From Alphaproteobacteria bacterium (GTDB lineage: Bacteria > Pseudomonadota > Alphaproteobacteria > Micavibrionales > Micavibrionaceae), in the NCBI GenBank assembly GCA_020442425.1, contig JAGRKB010000027.1, positions 1 to 37,297 on the forward strand: a stretch of DNA of 37,297 nucleotides. Reading direction: 5' to 3'. The number at the start of each line of letters is the position of its first letter. Within the stretch, counting starts at the first letter, position 1. This document shows positions 1 to 10,355 of the stretch, in pieces. The notes under the pieces were generated by a model. It had not been told where the DNA came from and did not search any database. It saw only the letters and a list, made by a program, of their open reading frames with translations. Made by a program: the position numbers and the translations under genes.

Positions 1-1
1 T

Positions 2-1846
2 TATCTGGATAAAAATCAACTGTTGGTATCAAGGAAAAACCAAGAGAAGAAAACAAGCGGAGATATACCATTTTATCAAAAAATCATTCATAACTATCTC
101 TATTTTACTATTCCTCTTTTTCACCCGCAAAATTTTCTGGAGAGAACCGTTGACTACGTAGCCCCGTTTTTGTCATCCGGAATGACAAAAATCATGATGG
201 TGGCTCTTCTGATTTTGTCCTTCATAACTTTTGGAAGATGGGAGGAGTTTGCAAGAACATTTCATGAGCAAACTGCTCTCGATTCTATGGTCTATGTGGC
301 AATGACTTTCGCCTTTATAAAAATAATTCATGAATGGGCCCATGCCTACACGGCAACTAAATATAAAGTTCCAGTCCCGCACATGGGAATTGCCTTCATC
401 GTGCTTTATCCGATCTTGTACACGGAAACAACAGCATCTTGGAAATTAAAAAACAAATATGAACGCATGGCAATCGGACTGGCAGGTGTGCGCGCAGAAT
501 TGTTTCTGGCAACAATATTTTTGTTACTGTGGCACGCTGCGCCAACAGGAGGTATATTGCAAACCCTCTCGTTTTATGGAGTGGCCGTCTCATTAATATC
601 ATCCGTGCTCGTCAATTTGAACCCGCTCATGAGGTTTGACGGCTATTACATCTTGTCGGACTGGATAGGTATTGAAAACTTGCAAACAAGAGCCTGCGCG
701 TTTGCAAGAGTATCGCTGAGAAATACAATCTTCGGAATAGGAGAGCATCACCCCGAGCTTCTGTCTTCATCCAGAGCAAGATTTCTGACATTCTTCGGAT
801 ACGCCTTGCTGATCTATAGATTTTTCCTGTTCACAGGGATCGCCATATTGGTCTATCACATGGTCTTCCAACCTCTCGGCATAGTCTTGGCGGCAATAGA
901 GTTGTGGTTTTTCATTCTAAAGCCAATACTAGGAGAGTTAAAAATCTGGAAGTCCAACGTAAGAAAAATTCTGGCATCATGGCGCGCAAGATGGGTATTC
1001 GGGATTTCACTCGCCGTAATGTCCATAACTTGTTTGCCTATATCTAATTCAGTCACAAGCTCCTCTATAATATCTGCAAAAAACCTATGGTCGGCCTATC
1101 TTCCAAATGCAGCCATATTAACAGAGAAATTTGTTGAAGAAGGTGGCGCGGTTAAAAAAGATCAGCCCTTGATGGCGTTCATTTCACCGGAACTGGAAAC
1201 AGAAGAGAAGCTTGTGCAAAATCAAATTGTAAAGCTGCAAGCTATGAAACGCCAGAAGAGTGCAGGGCAATCAAACGAGGAGTCCAATGAGCTAGATAAT
1301 CAATTGAGTATTGCAGTAACCAGATTAAAAAATATACAGGAACAAAAAAACAACCTTCTGATAAAAGCCCCGTTTAATGGAACCGTCACGGACATGATGG
1401 AAGGAGTACGAACGGGGAGAACATTTTCATCACGAGATAAACTCTTCTCGGTTGTAGAAGAAGGAAATCAAACCTTAACGACATATATATCGGAAAGAGA
1501 TGTCGCACGGATAAAAGAAGGCTCACGCGGAGAATTTATACATTCGGTAAATCCTCTGCTGTCAAGAGAATGGAGAGTTCATTCGATTGAAAGTGTATCT
1601 CCTGAATCAATCACAATTCCGGAACTCATTCCACACATCACTGGAAGAAAATCCCATGGACAAGCGGCTCTGTCGCCAAGCGAGAGCTTGTATAAAGTGA
1701 TCTTGCATGAAAGCGCCTCAACAGACAAAAAGGGCGTTATAAGGCAGCACGGAATTATAAGAATATCTGCCGAGAGTAGAATCCCAGCTTGGGAGGCAAT
1801 GAAGTCGTTATTGGGACTGTTAAGACGCGAAATCAGCCTGTATTAG
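2..1846 (+). CDS. Membrane M50-type metalloprotease / HlyD adaptor fusion (5' partial)
   Basis: The frame stays open to the window edge (codons for YLDKNQLL precede the first possible TTG at 23), so the true start lies upstream and the gene is 5'-truncated. Numbering from the TTG at 23, HEWAH at 103-107 is the HExxH zinc site of site-2-protease-like M50 peptidases. NPLMRFDGYY near 200-209 gives the second M50 motif with its metal-binding Asp. Several hydrophobic segments lie at about 55-350. From about 350 the protein becomes a periplasmic HlyD/biotinyl-lipoyl adaptor with a short helical hairpin and the typical IKAPFNGTVTD strand. Known relatives start with a PqqD-like segment of about 100 residues, which would lie off-window. 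It is followed after 62 nt by the giant surface protein. I infer a role in export or processing of that neighbour; the substrate is not shown by sequence. Confidence 0.85.
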   Translation, partial: YLDKNQLLVSRKNQEKKTSGDIPFYQKIIHNYLYFTIPLFHPQNFLERTVDYVAPFLSSGMTKIMMVALLILSFITFGRWEEFARTFHEQTALDSMVYVAMTFAFIKIIHEWAHAYTATKYKVPVPHMGIAFIVLYPILYTETTASWKLKNKYERMAIGLAGVRAELFLATIFLLLWHAAPTGGILQTLSFYGVAVSLISSVLVNLNPLMRFDGYYILSDWIGIENLQTRACAFARVSLRNTIFGIGEHHPELLSSSRARFLTFFGYALLIYRFFLFTGIAILVYHMVFQPLGIVLAAIELWFFILKPILGELKIWKSNVRKILASWRARWVFGISLAVMSITCLPISNSVTSSSIISAKNLWSAYLPNAAILTEKFVEEGGAVKKDQPLMAFISPELETEEKLVQNQIVKLQAMKRQKSAGQSNEESNELDNQLSIAVTRLKNIQEQKNNLLIKAPFNGTVTDMMEGVRTGRTFSSRDKLFSVVEEGNQTLTTYISERDVARIKEGSRGEFIHSVNPLLSREWRVHSIESVSPESITIPELIPHITGRKSHGQAALSPSESLYKVILHESASTDKKGVIRQHGIIRISAESRIPAWEAMKSLLGLLRREISLY

Positions 1847-1908
1847 GCTCAAAAATGAATAAAAATTAACCTTTTAACCGTAGAATAGAAAGGGTACGGA
1901 AAAAGATT

Positions 1909-4900
1909 GTGATGATTGGGGTCAGACCGGAAAAGAAGAAACTGGGCGGTATGCCGTTGGAAAAGCGTCTTATGCTGGACGCTTCTCTTCCCGTACTGAC
2001 AGGTCAAGTTCTTTGGCTCGATGCAGCCGATGCCACAACAATCTTTGATGCGGATGGAGATGATGCCGCAACGGGAACCGGTGGCGGGAATGACGGATTC
2101 TCGGGCAGTGTTGCCAGATGGCAAGATAAAAGCGTCAGCGGCTTTGATGTGACATCCGGCGGAGGCGCACAACCTTCTTATGGCGTAGATACCAAAAATG
2201 GCAACAATGTTCTAACGTTCGATGGAACAACGGATCGTCTGTCAAATGCAGGAGCCGTAATATCCGGATCAGCCTATACGGCCTTTATTGTTTATGAACG
2301 GGATAGTCCAACAGCCCGTGAAGCAGCCTTCGAATTAGGAGGCGGTGGAAGTCGTAACGGATTGTTCCTAAATAACAGTGGAACAGATAAGTACAATTAC
2401 TATCTGAACGGATCATTTTATAATTCATCCGCAAGTTATACGGTCGGGAATTATAATTTGGTGTCAATCACCCAAGCGGGAACAATTGTTCTGGTTGATG
2501 TAAATAATGTAAATCAGATTTTCGCAAGCACGGCCACAAGAACAACTACAACCGGAATTTATATCGGAGACGATTCGACAAGCGGGGATTTTCTTCAGGG
2601 AAAAATAGCAGAAGTCATTATATATGACAGAGCCCTAAATTCATTTGAAGAGCATGATGTTGAAAATTATTTGGCGTCCAAATGGGGGATGACAATCCCG
2701 AACACGGACGCAACGCTTTCAACCAACGCAGGGTCAACAGTTGATGAGCTAAGCAACGGTAATATTACCAACCTTGTGTCAACCGATGCCGATAACTCAG
2801 ACACAATGCTGTGCTATACAATAACAAGCAACCCAGCTTACGGATATCTATACAATAGCAACACCGCACAGATTTTGGGTTTAAGCGATACATTTACTCA
2901 AGGGGATTTAAACAACGGCTATATCGATTACTACAATACAACTGCCAACCAGCTCACAGATAGCTTTGATTTCTCGGTCAATGATTTATACGGAGCATCG
3001 GTTGTCGGAACGCACGCAATCTCGATCACACCACAAAATGACGCTCCAAGCCTGACCGGATGGACACAAGTCTCTTTCGAAGATTTCGAAGGCGGCGCCA
3101 CAGGATGGAGTGATAACACAACAACATCCGGTGGAGTGATCCTGACAGAGTTTCTTGGAAAACATTCTCTGGAAGGAGGCGCGCAAAATACTTTTAAAAC
3201 CTACACCTTATCAGGAACACAAGATTACGCAGTCATTTCCTTTGATATGTATGAGATCGATAGCTGGGATGGGGAAAGTTTCTATGTTTATGTTGATGAT
3301 GTGCCTGTAATCGTCAATCCTCTAATTCAATCATCTTTTAATTCTCCGGCGGATGGAACGAGTGGCACGGTCTCATGGTCAATTCAGGAAACAACGCCGT
3401 TCAATGCCAATATTTTCTCAGGGTCCTGGAATGATCAGATGTATCATTATACACTGACAATCCAGACAACCGCCGCCAGTATAAAGCTGGGGTTCAGCTC
3501 TACATTAAATCAGGCAACACTAGATGAATCTTGGGGTGTTGATAATATCAGAGTTTCTGAAGTCGGCGGTGCAGGCGTACCCGGAGACTATCAGGTTTCA
3601 GAAAAATCAACAAATGGCGATGGTATAGGATATGTCACGGCAACCGACCCGAATGTCGGAGATGTTCTGACCTATAGTGTCACAGGAGGAACAGGTGCGG
3701 GGGTCTTCACAATTAACCCGTCGACAGGAGAGATAACAGTCGCCAATGCCGCCGCTCTGGACTACGAAACAACCCCCTCTTACACATTGGACATCACAGT
3801 AACCGATGACGGAACCCCTGCAAAAAGCGATACGCAAACGGTAACAATTAACGTCATAGACATCCCAGAAAACACAGCCCCAACCCTGACAGGATTCGGC
3901 CCCGTGTCAGTGAATGAAAACACAGCCCCTGGCTTGTTGATGGGAACAGTGACTTCAACGGATCTTGAAGGTGATACCGTAACATACAGCATTACGGCCG
4001 GTAATACGGGCAGTATGTTCTCGATCAACAACGCAACAGGCGATATTACATTAAACGGAACGCCAGATTTCGAAACAGTCGGATCATATACCCTAACTGT
4101 ACGTGGAACAGACAATGGTTTTGGTAGTTTATTCAGCACAACAACAGTGACAATCAATATCAACGATTTGAACGAAGCGCCGGTCATCGAAGGCTGGACA
4201 TTGGTTTCAAGTGAGAATTTTGAAGGAGGTGCAACAGGGTGGAATGATAACACCACCACCAATGGCGGCACTTACACAAGTGAATATTTAGGCCGTCATA
4301 CACTAGATGGTGGTGTTCAAACTATTTTTAAGACATATACCTTGTCCGGAACCCAAGATTACGCTGTGATCTCTCTAGACATGTACGAGTTTGATAGCTG
4401 GGATGGCGAGAATTTTATCATCTATATTGATGATGTGGCAACATACACGGCGTCCATGACTCACACGGTTTTTGATGCTCCTGCTGACGGAAGCGCCGCC
4501 GGAGTCTCATGGACAGTTCAAAATACCACTCCGTTTCTAACCAATTTTGCCCACAGTGGAAATAACGATCAAGCCTATCACATCACATTGACGATCCCGA
4601 CCACAGCCGCTTCGGTCAAGCTTGGGTTCGGATCATTCTTGGATGAGGCTCTGAGCAATGAGTCTTGGGGTGTTGATAATGTCATCGTCAACGAGGTTGG
4701 CGGAAACGGAACCCCCGGAAACTTTAAAGTATCGGAACAAACAACCAATGGCGATGTTGTCGGAACAGTTTATGCTCTCGATCAGGATGGAGGAGATGTT
4801 CTGACCTATACTCTGACGGGAGGAACGGGATCAGGAATATTCTCTCTAAATTCGGCCACAGGAGAAATTACAGTCGTCAATGCCGCCGCCATCGATTTCG

Positions 4901-6912
4901 AAACAACCACGTCTTACACTCTGGATGTAGAAGTGCGCGATGTCGGGGGATTAACGGATACTGTAACACTAACCATAGATATTCTGGACGCGCCTGAAAA
5001 TACGGCCCCAACTGTCACAGGGTTTGGAACAGTATCAATTAATGAAAATACATCTATAGGGACTTCGGTTGGTACAATCACATCTTTGGACGCTGAAGGC
5101 GATACCGTAACCTATAGCATTACAGCAGGCAATACCAATGGGATGTTCGCAATCAATTCATCAACCGGAGCAATCACCTTATCAAAAGTTCCAAACTATG
5201 AAGATGTCACAACCTATACATTGACCGTGAGGGGAAGGGATAACGGCTTTGGTTTACTCCAAAACACAACAACAGTGACGATCAATATCAATGATTTAAA
5301 CGAAGCTCCAAACCTTGACCCGATCAATGCCGTTTTGGCAACAGACCCAAATTTGAGATACAGTGCGACCACCGGAAATTTCTACATGTGGTCAACAGGA
5401 ACAGCTAATTTTGCCACAGCCACAGCCAATGCCGCCGCGATGAATTTATTTGGTCAATCAGGATATTTGGCAACTATCACATCTGCTGTAGAAAATGCAT
5501 TTCTGGCATCCATGATTACAACTTCTTCATTCTTTGGAGCATCTGATTCCGCCGTTGAAGGGGATTGGCGTTGGACAGGAGGAGGAGCAGAAAACGGAGA
5601 TCTGTTCTGGCAAGGAAATGGATCAGGAAGCGCACAAAATGGTTATTACACAAATTGGAATGGCAGTGAGCCAAACAATTCCGGTAACGAGGATGCCGCG
5701 CAGCTTCTAACAAGCGGCAAATGGAATGATATCAGCACAGGAGCTAGCCTTCGTTATCTGATAGAATGGGATGGCGCAGCAATACTCTCCGCTATTAATA
5801 ATACCAGCTATTCTATTCCTGAAAACTCGCCGCTAGCCACGTCAGTCGGATTCGTAACCGGCATCGATCCGGACGCCGGAGATATTCTAACCTATTCTGT
5901 TATCGGCGGAACCGGCGCGTCTCACTTTGCATTAAATTCTTCTACAGGAGAAATTACGCTCACCAATGTTGCTGCTGCAAATTTCGAGCTAAACAGCTCC
6001 TATACTCTGAATGTTCGTGTTACCGATGCAGGGGGGCTAACAGATACACGCCTCATGACAATCAATATTCTGGATCAAAACGACGATCCAACCGATATTC
6101 ATATCACCAACCGCCATATAGAAGAAAATACCGCAACAGGTGCCATTATCGGAACATTCAGCAGCACAGACGAAGACGTCGCCGATACGCATACCTATTC
6201 CCTTATATCCAATCCTGGAAATAAATTCTCGATCATAGGGAATGATCTTGTCTTGACAGATGATATTGACTACGAGCTTACCCAATTTATCAATCTTGTT
6301 GTCCGAACCGATGACGGTAACGGCGGAACCTTTGATAAAGTCATTAGAATAGTCATCAGGGATGAACTAGATACATTTGTCCCAAGACAAACAGAAGATT
6401 CAAAAAGCTTTGAAGGCAATTCATCAACCCAAGAGGCACAAGATTTCGGAGGGCATAGTCGCTCTATTATTCTGGATACAATGAACGGCGGAGAAACAGG
6501 CCAACAGCATGCATTTTACGGTGGCAAAAGCACATTCCAGATCATACGGGAAAATACAACCTTCAGAATTAGGGAATGGTTAGGATTCTTAAGTCAAAGG
6601 CAGTCTGAAGATAACTCGAGCGAAGATAATGCTTCTGAAACTCTAAAGCTTCAAGAGGGGGATCAAGAGCTATCACGTGAGCAAAGAGACTTTGAATCGC
6701 GCTACACCAATATTCGCAATGCTTTGGAGGCTATAGAAAAATTCAAAGAAACAGATCCTGTTTCTGATCTTGCACAAATGGAAAAACTCACAGAGCAGTC
6801 AGATCTTAAAGAAATTGATTCTGGATTTGAATTTTTGGATAAAGAGTTTGTGGACGTTATGACTTATCATGAACAAAAACAGGAGCGCTTAAGAAAAGCG
6901 CTCCTGAGCTAG
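1909..6912 (+). CDS. Giant LEPR-XLL-like surface protein with LamG-like, cadherin and C-type lectin domains
   Basis: This is a 1667-residue secreted or surface protein. The start is GTG at 1909 or ATG at 1912; no strong RBS decides. LEKRLMLDASL near residue 18 matches the LEPR-XLL motif found at the N-terminus of large exported proteins, in place of a Sec signal. Then come a LamG/concanavalin-like domain (about 30-262), a CSPG/cadherin-like repeat (about 267-380), two copies of a roughly 375-residue unit (385-760 and 763-1134), each made of a jelly-roll-like module plus two cadherin repeats, a C-type lectin-like domain (about 1140-1290; WRWTGG, NWNGSEPNN, GKWND, YLIEW), two more cadherin repeats (about 1300-1487) and a charged helical tail. 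There are no RTX nonapeptides and no obvious C-terminal anchor. The context with the M50/HlyD gene suggests dedicated export. An adhesin or carbohydrate-binding role is inferred. Confidence 0.85.
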   Translation: MMIGVRPEKKKLGGMPLEKRLMLDASLPVLTGQVLWLDAADATTIFDADGDDAATGTGGGNDGFSGSVARWQDKSVSGFDVTSGGGAQPSYGVDTKNGNNVLTFDGTTDRLSNAGAVISGSAYTAFIVYERDSPTAREAAFELGGGGSRNGLFLNNSGTDKYNYYLNGSFYNSSASYTVGNYNLVSITQAGTIVLVDVNNVNQIFASTATRTTTTGIYIGDDSTSGDFLQGKIAEVIIYDRALNSFEEHDVENYLASKWGMTIPNTDATLSTNAGSTVDELSNGNITNLVSTDADNSDTMLCYTITSNPAYGYLYNSNTAQILGLSDTFTQGDLNNGYIDYYNTTANQLTDSFDFSVNDLYGASVVGTHAISITPQNDAPSLTGWTQVSFEDFEGGATGWSDNTTTSGGVILTEFLGKHSLEGGAQNTFKTYTLSGTQDYAVISFDMYEIDSWDGESFYVYVDDVPVIVNPLIQSSFNSPADGTSGTVSWSIQETTPFNANIFSGSWNDQMYHYTLTIQTTAASIKLGFSSTLNQATLDESWGVDNIRVSEVGGAGVPGDYQVSEKSTNGDGIGYVTATDPNVGDVLTYSVTGGTGAGVFTINPSTGEITVANAAALDYETTPSYTLDITVTDDGTPAKSDTQTVTINVIDIPENTAPTLTGFGPVSVNENTAPGLLMGTVTSTDLEGDTVTYSITAGNTGSMFSINNATGDITLNGTPDFETVGSYTLTVRGTDNGFGSLFSTTTVTININDLNEAPVIEGWTLVSSENFEGGATGWNDNTTTNGGTYTSEYLGRHTLDGGVQTIFKTYTLSGTQDYAVISLDMYEFDSWDGENFIIYIDDVATYTASMTHTVFDAPADGSAAGVSWTVQNTTPFLTNFAHSGNNDQAYHITLTIPTTAASVKLGFGSFLDEALSNESWGVDNVIVNEVGGNGTPGNFKVSEQTTNGDVVGTVYALDQDGGDVLTYTLTGGTGSGIFSLNSATGEITVVNAAAIDFETTTSYTLDVEVRDVGGLTDTVTLTIDILDAPENTAPTVTGFGTVSINENTSIGTSVGTITSLDAEGDTVTYSITAGNTNGMFAINSSTGAITLSKVPNYEDVTTYTLTVRGRDNGFGLLQNTTTVTININDLNEAPNLDPINAVLATDPNLRYSATTGNFYMWSTGTANFATATANAAAMNLFGQSGYLATITSAVENAFLASMITTSSFFGASDSAVEGDWRWTGGGAENGDLFWQGNGSGSAQNGYYTNWNGSEPNNSGNEDAAQLLTSGKWNDISTGASLRYLIEWDGAAILSAINNTSYSIPENSPLATSVGFVTGIDPDAGDILTYSVIGGTGASHFALNSSTGEITLTNVAAANFELNSSYTLNVRVTDAGGLTDTRLMTINILDQNDDPTDIHITNRHIEENTATGAIIGTFSSTDEDVADTHTYSLISNPGNKFSIIGNDLVLTDDIDYELTQFINLVVRTDDGNGGTFDKVIRIVIRDELDTFVPRQTEDSKSFEGNSSTQEAQDFGGHSRSIILDTMNGGETGQQHAFYGGKSTFQIIRENTTFRIREWLGFLSQRQSEDNSSEDNASETLKLQEGDQELSREQRDFESRYTNIRNALEAIEKFKETDPVSDLAQMEKLTEQSDLKEIDSGFEFLDKEFVDVMTYHEQKQERLRKALLS

Positions 6913-6915
6913 AGT
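6881..6915 (-). terminator. Terminator hairpin inside the 3' end of the surface-protein gene
   Basis: The perfect 10-bp stem AGGAGCGCTT (6881-6890) / AAGCGCTCCT (6896-6905) has a 5-nt loop. On the minus strand it is followed by GTTTTTGTTC, so it reads as an intrinsic terminator for the minus-strand acyltransferase gene ending at 6927. It lies within the last ten codons of the plus-strand gene. On the plus strand there is no T-run, only the upstream A-rich stretch. Confidence 0.7.
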
Positions 6916-6926
6916 TATAATCAAAA

Positions 6927-9900
6927 TTACTTCGTCGCAAGAATCTTCTCGGCAATCTCTTTAACTTCCTGATAGTCAGTCTTTCCAGTTCCAAGAACAG
7001 GGATTTTTTCAACGGTTGATATCGTTGCCGGAACCGACAAAGCCGGAATACCGTTCTCGGACGCATAAGACGAAATGTCCGAGCGACTGGCCCCCGACTT
7101 CGTTGTTAATAGAACCAATTGCTCCCCCTTTTTTGCATCCGGCAAAGCAACAACAGCGCTCATCTCATCAGGCCATAGGGCAGACGCCATGGATTCGACC
7201 ACGCTCAATGAGACCATTTCACCTGCAATCTTGGCAAAGCGTTTGGCGCGACCCAGAATGCGGATATCCCCTTCCGCATCAACCGAAACAATATCACCTG
7301 TATCATGCCATCCCCCTTCGGGAGGCTGCAATTCACCAGGTTTGTCATCCTTATAATATCCAAGCATAACATTCGGACCTTGGACAAAAAGACGACCACC
7401 CGCCTCAACGCCCGGAACATCTTCAAGCCTCAAGATAACGCCCGCTAAAGCACGACCAACACTCCCGTCTTGAGTATGCATCGGAGAATTTACTGCAATA
7501 ACAGGGGATGTTTCGGTCGCTCCATAGCCTTCAAGAATACGAACACCAAACTTATCCATATAGATTTTGCGTGTGCTGTCCTTAACTTTCTCTGCCCCTG
7601 CAAAAATATAGCGAACCCCATAAAAATCATAGGCATTTGCCATACGTGCATAGCCATTAAGAAAAGTATCCGTGCCAAAAAGAATGGTTGCATTGGTGGC
7701 ATAGACCAACTCAGGAACAATGCGTACATGAAGCGGGTTTGGATACAGGAATGTTTTAACACCCGATAGCAAGGGCAGCAAAGTTCCTCCCGTCATGCCA
7801 AAGGAGTGAAACATCGGTAAACAGTTAAACACAATATCCTGACGATTGAACGCAACACGCGAAGAAAGCTGAGCTATATTGCTTAACAAGTTGGCATGGG
7901 AAAGCACAACTCCTTTCGGAGCCCCTTCAGAGCCAGATGTAAATAAGACAACAGCAGGAGAATGAGGATCTTGCCCATCATGTCTGACAGAAGAAAAGGC
8001 CTTAAGCTTATATCCAAAACTGATTTTGGGAGCGATGTCTTCCAGATATAAAACCCGAACTTGTGACGCCAAAGCCTCAACCAATCCTTCGAGCTTGCCC
8101 ATCTCGACAAACCGACGGGAAGTGAGGACTGTTTGTATTTTTCCTGTAGAACATGCAGAGCATAAGGCCTGCGCGCCCATGGTAAAATTCAGCATAGCCG
8201 GAACACGTAAAGCCGATTGCAACGCAAAGAAGGTCACAACAGCTCCCAGACTATTCGGTAATAACACGCCGACAGTTTCCTGTTTCTGCGTTAAATCAGA
8301 AAAGTACGCGCCAAGAACCTTGGATTTCTTAATCAGATCGGCATAGCGCATCGGTTTAAATTCGGCATCTTCAGCACAGATAAAATCATCCCCCTGAAGC
8401 ATCTCTGCTTTTAATAAGGCTTCCCAAAGAGTTTGCTCGGTATCTGTGCTTTTCAGCATCATGGATTCCATGACATCGTAAAGCTGGCGACTGGCTGCCG
8501 CACGACGAGCACGTCCCTTCAACTCTTCATCAATTTTGAAAGAAAGAGGCTCCATAATCGTAATGGTAATCTTCGGAAAACGTTTGAACGGCATTTTATT
8601 CCGCAAACGCGCAAAACCGGTATATTGAGCACCGTCAATCCGTATCGGTAAGATCATAGCCTCTGCCTTATCGGCAATGAGTCCGGGACCATCATAAATT
8701 TTCATGAGACTTCCCGTCGAACTTAAGCGGCCTTCCGGAAAAATAACAAGATGACGATCTTCTTCGACCTTGCGGATCATGGCCTTAATAGAATAGGGGT
8801 TGGTCGGATCAATCGGAAAAGCATCCACAAGCTTCAGGAAAGGGCGAACCCACCACCATTGAGAAACTTGCGTATTCACGGCAAACATAGGACGCCCTGG
8901 TAAGAAAGCAGCCAAAAGCGGAGGATCGAGCAAGGAGATATGATTCCCAACAATAACAGCACGTTTTCCGGCTTTTTCGACATTCTCGATACCGCGCACC
9001 TCTACGCGGTACAAAAGCTTGAAGAGAACTTGCAGAATTGTTTTGAAAAGATAATCGGGAAGCAATTTGCAGATATAAACAGCCACAACCAAATTGGCGA
9101 TAGCAAAAGCAAAGAAAAGCTGTTTAACTTCCCAACCGAACGCGATCAGAATACTAGCAACAACTGCAGAGCCCACCATAAACAGCGAGTCAACAATCGC
9201 ACTGCCCGCCATAATCTGGGCGCGGGTTTCTTCAGGCGTACGGTCTTGCAGAATGGCAGCTAAAGGCACAACAAACAATCCTCCAAAGGCCGCAATCAGG
9301 GTGACATCAAGAATAATCCGCCAGTGAGAAAGATGGGATATAAACTCCTTAAAACTCATCAGAGTTCCATCAGTATTATGAACGATATGAGATGTCGCCC
9401 AATAAAGATCAAGGGAGCCAACCGTTAAGCCAATGGCCGCAATCGGCACAAACACCGCCGAAATCGACCCACGAAGCAAGCGGTTATTTAACAGGCCGCC
9501 AATACCAATCCCGACAGAAAATAAAACAGTAAAAAAGGTCAGAACAACCTCTTCGGCTTGTATTGTACCCTTCACGTAGTTTGGAAATTGGGACAAAAAC
9601 AAACTCCCCACACAAAAGAACCAGCCTTTTCCAAGAAGAACCAGCGTAATGTCCTTACTATGACGAAAGCTTTTCTTAAGCACGTCATAAGTCTCTGTTG
9701 CAATATTCGGATTAATCTTGATTGAAGTGTCTGCGGCCACACAAGAGGGGATAGAACGACTAGCACCATATCCGATCAGTGCCGTAATAATCATGAGGAG
9801 GCCAATAGGAACTTCTCCACTCTCATGCGCCATGACAGTTGTGCCGACAATCGTACCGATAAGAATGGCGAGAAATGTTCCGGTGTTCAATAACGCATTG

Positions 9901-10343
9901 CCGCCAATCAATTCATCCCGCTTTAAATGCTCGGGAAGGATGGAGTATTTACAAGGGCCAAAGAAAGCGGACTGCGCCCCAAGCGCAAACAAATTGATAA
10001 AAGAGAGAACAAGCGAGCCTGTTAAAAGAGAGGCTGCCCCCAAAACAGCGATACCAACCTCGATCAACTTGATATAACGCATGACAATATTTTTAGGATA
10101 CTTATCCGCCAACTGCCCACCCATAGCAGAAAACAGAAAGAACGGGAGAACCAAAGTTCCGGCAGCCGCAGTCGTCAAAAGACTTTGTGTCTGTGCATCC
10201 ATTCCGGTCTGGGTTGCAATCCGGTATAAAATCAGAACGATCAAAGCATTCTTAAACAAATTATCATGGAAAGCACCAAGAAATTGGGTAATGAAAAGCG
10301 GTAGAAAACGCTTGTCCTTCATTAAAAGAAACTGATTGTTCAT
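6927..10343 (-). CDS. aas: LplT-Aas fusion: lysophospholipid transporter / acyltransferase / acyl-ACP synthetase
   Basis: At 1138 residues this equals the sum of E. coli LplT (about 400) and Aas (about 720). Residues 1 to about 430 are an MFS transporter with about 12 hydrophobic segments, of LplT type. An acyltransferase domain follows with the HX4D motif HISLLD (His468, Asp473) and FPEGRLSSTG. The C-terminal half is an AMP-binding acyl-ligase with TSGSEGAPKG near 800 and YGATETSP further on. In the known pathway, LplT flips lysophosphatidylethanolamine inward, and Aas activates a fatty acid on its bound ACP and re-acylates it. It is the last gene of the minus-strand operon, 12 nt after the hydrolase. 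The start is ATG with an AGGGA upstream. The domain assignment is firm; substrate specificity is inferred. Confidence 0.9.
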   Translation of the reverse strand: MNNQFLLMKDKRFLPLFITQFLGAFHDNLFKNALIVLILYRIATQTGMDAQTQSLLTTAAAGTLVLPFFLFSAMGGQLADKYPKNIVMRYIKLIEVGIAVLGAASLLTGSLVLSFINLFALGAQSAFFGPCKYSILPEHLKRDELIGGNALLNTGTFLAILIGTIVGTTVMAHESGEVPIGLLMIITALIGYGASRSIPSCVAADTSIKINPNIATETYDVLKKSFRHSKDITLVLLGKGWFFCVGSLFLSQFPNYVKGTIQAEEVVLTFFTVLFSVGIGIGGLLNNRLLRGSISAVFVPIAAIGLTVGSLDLYWATSHIVHNTDGTLMSFKEFISHLSHWRIILDVTLIAAFGGLFVVPLAAILQDRTPEETRAQIMAGSAIVDSLFMVGSAVVASILIAFGWEVKQLFFAFAIANLVVAVYICKLLPDYLFKTILQVLFKLLYRVEVRGIENVEKAGKRAVIVGNHISLLDPPLLAAFLPGRPMFAVNTQVSQWWWVRPFLKLVDAFPIDPTNPYSIKAMIRKVEEDRHLVIFPEGRLSSTGSLMKIYDGPGLIADKAEAMILPIRIDGAQYTGFARLRNKMPFKRFPKITITIMEPLSFKIDEELKGRARRAAASRQLYDVMESMMLKSTDTEQTLWEALLKAEMLQGDDFICAEDAEFKPMRYADLIKKSKVLGAYFSDLTQKQETVGVLLPNSLGAVVTFFALQSALRVPAMLNFTMGAQALCSACSTGKIQTVLTSRRFVEMGKLEGLVEALASQVRVLYLEDIAPKISFGYKLKAFSSVRHDGQDPHSPAVVLFTSGSEGAPKGVVLSHANLLSNIAQLSSRVAFNRQDIVFNCLPMFHSFGMTGGTLLPLLSGVKTFLYPNPLHVRIVPELVYATNATILFGTDTFLNGYARMANAYDFYGVRYIFAGAEKVKDSTRKIYMDKFGVRILEGYGATETSPVIAVNSPMHTQDGSVGRALAGVILRLEDVPGVEAGGRLFVQGPNVMLGYYKDDKPGELQPPEGGWHDTGDIVSVDAEGDIRILGRAKRFAKIAGEMVSLSVVESMASALWPDEMSAVVALPDAKKGEQLVLLTTKSGASRSDISSYASENGIPALSVPATISTVEKIPVLGTGKTDYQEVKEIAEKILATK

Positions 10344-10355
10344 AAGTATAAGTCC

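Noticed and set aside
3780..4271. 163-codon minus-strand ORF
   Set aside because: Antisense to the cadherin repeats; it arises from repetitive threonine/valine codons.
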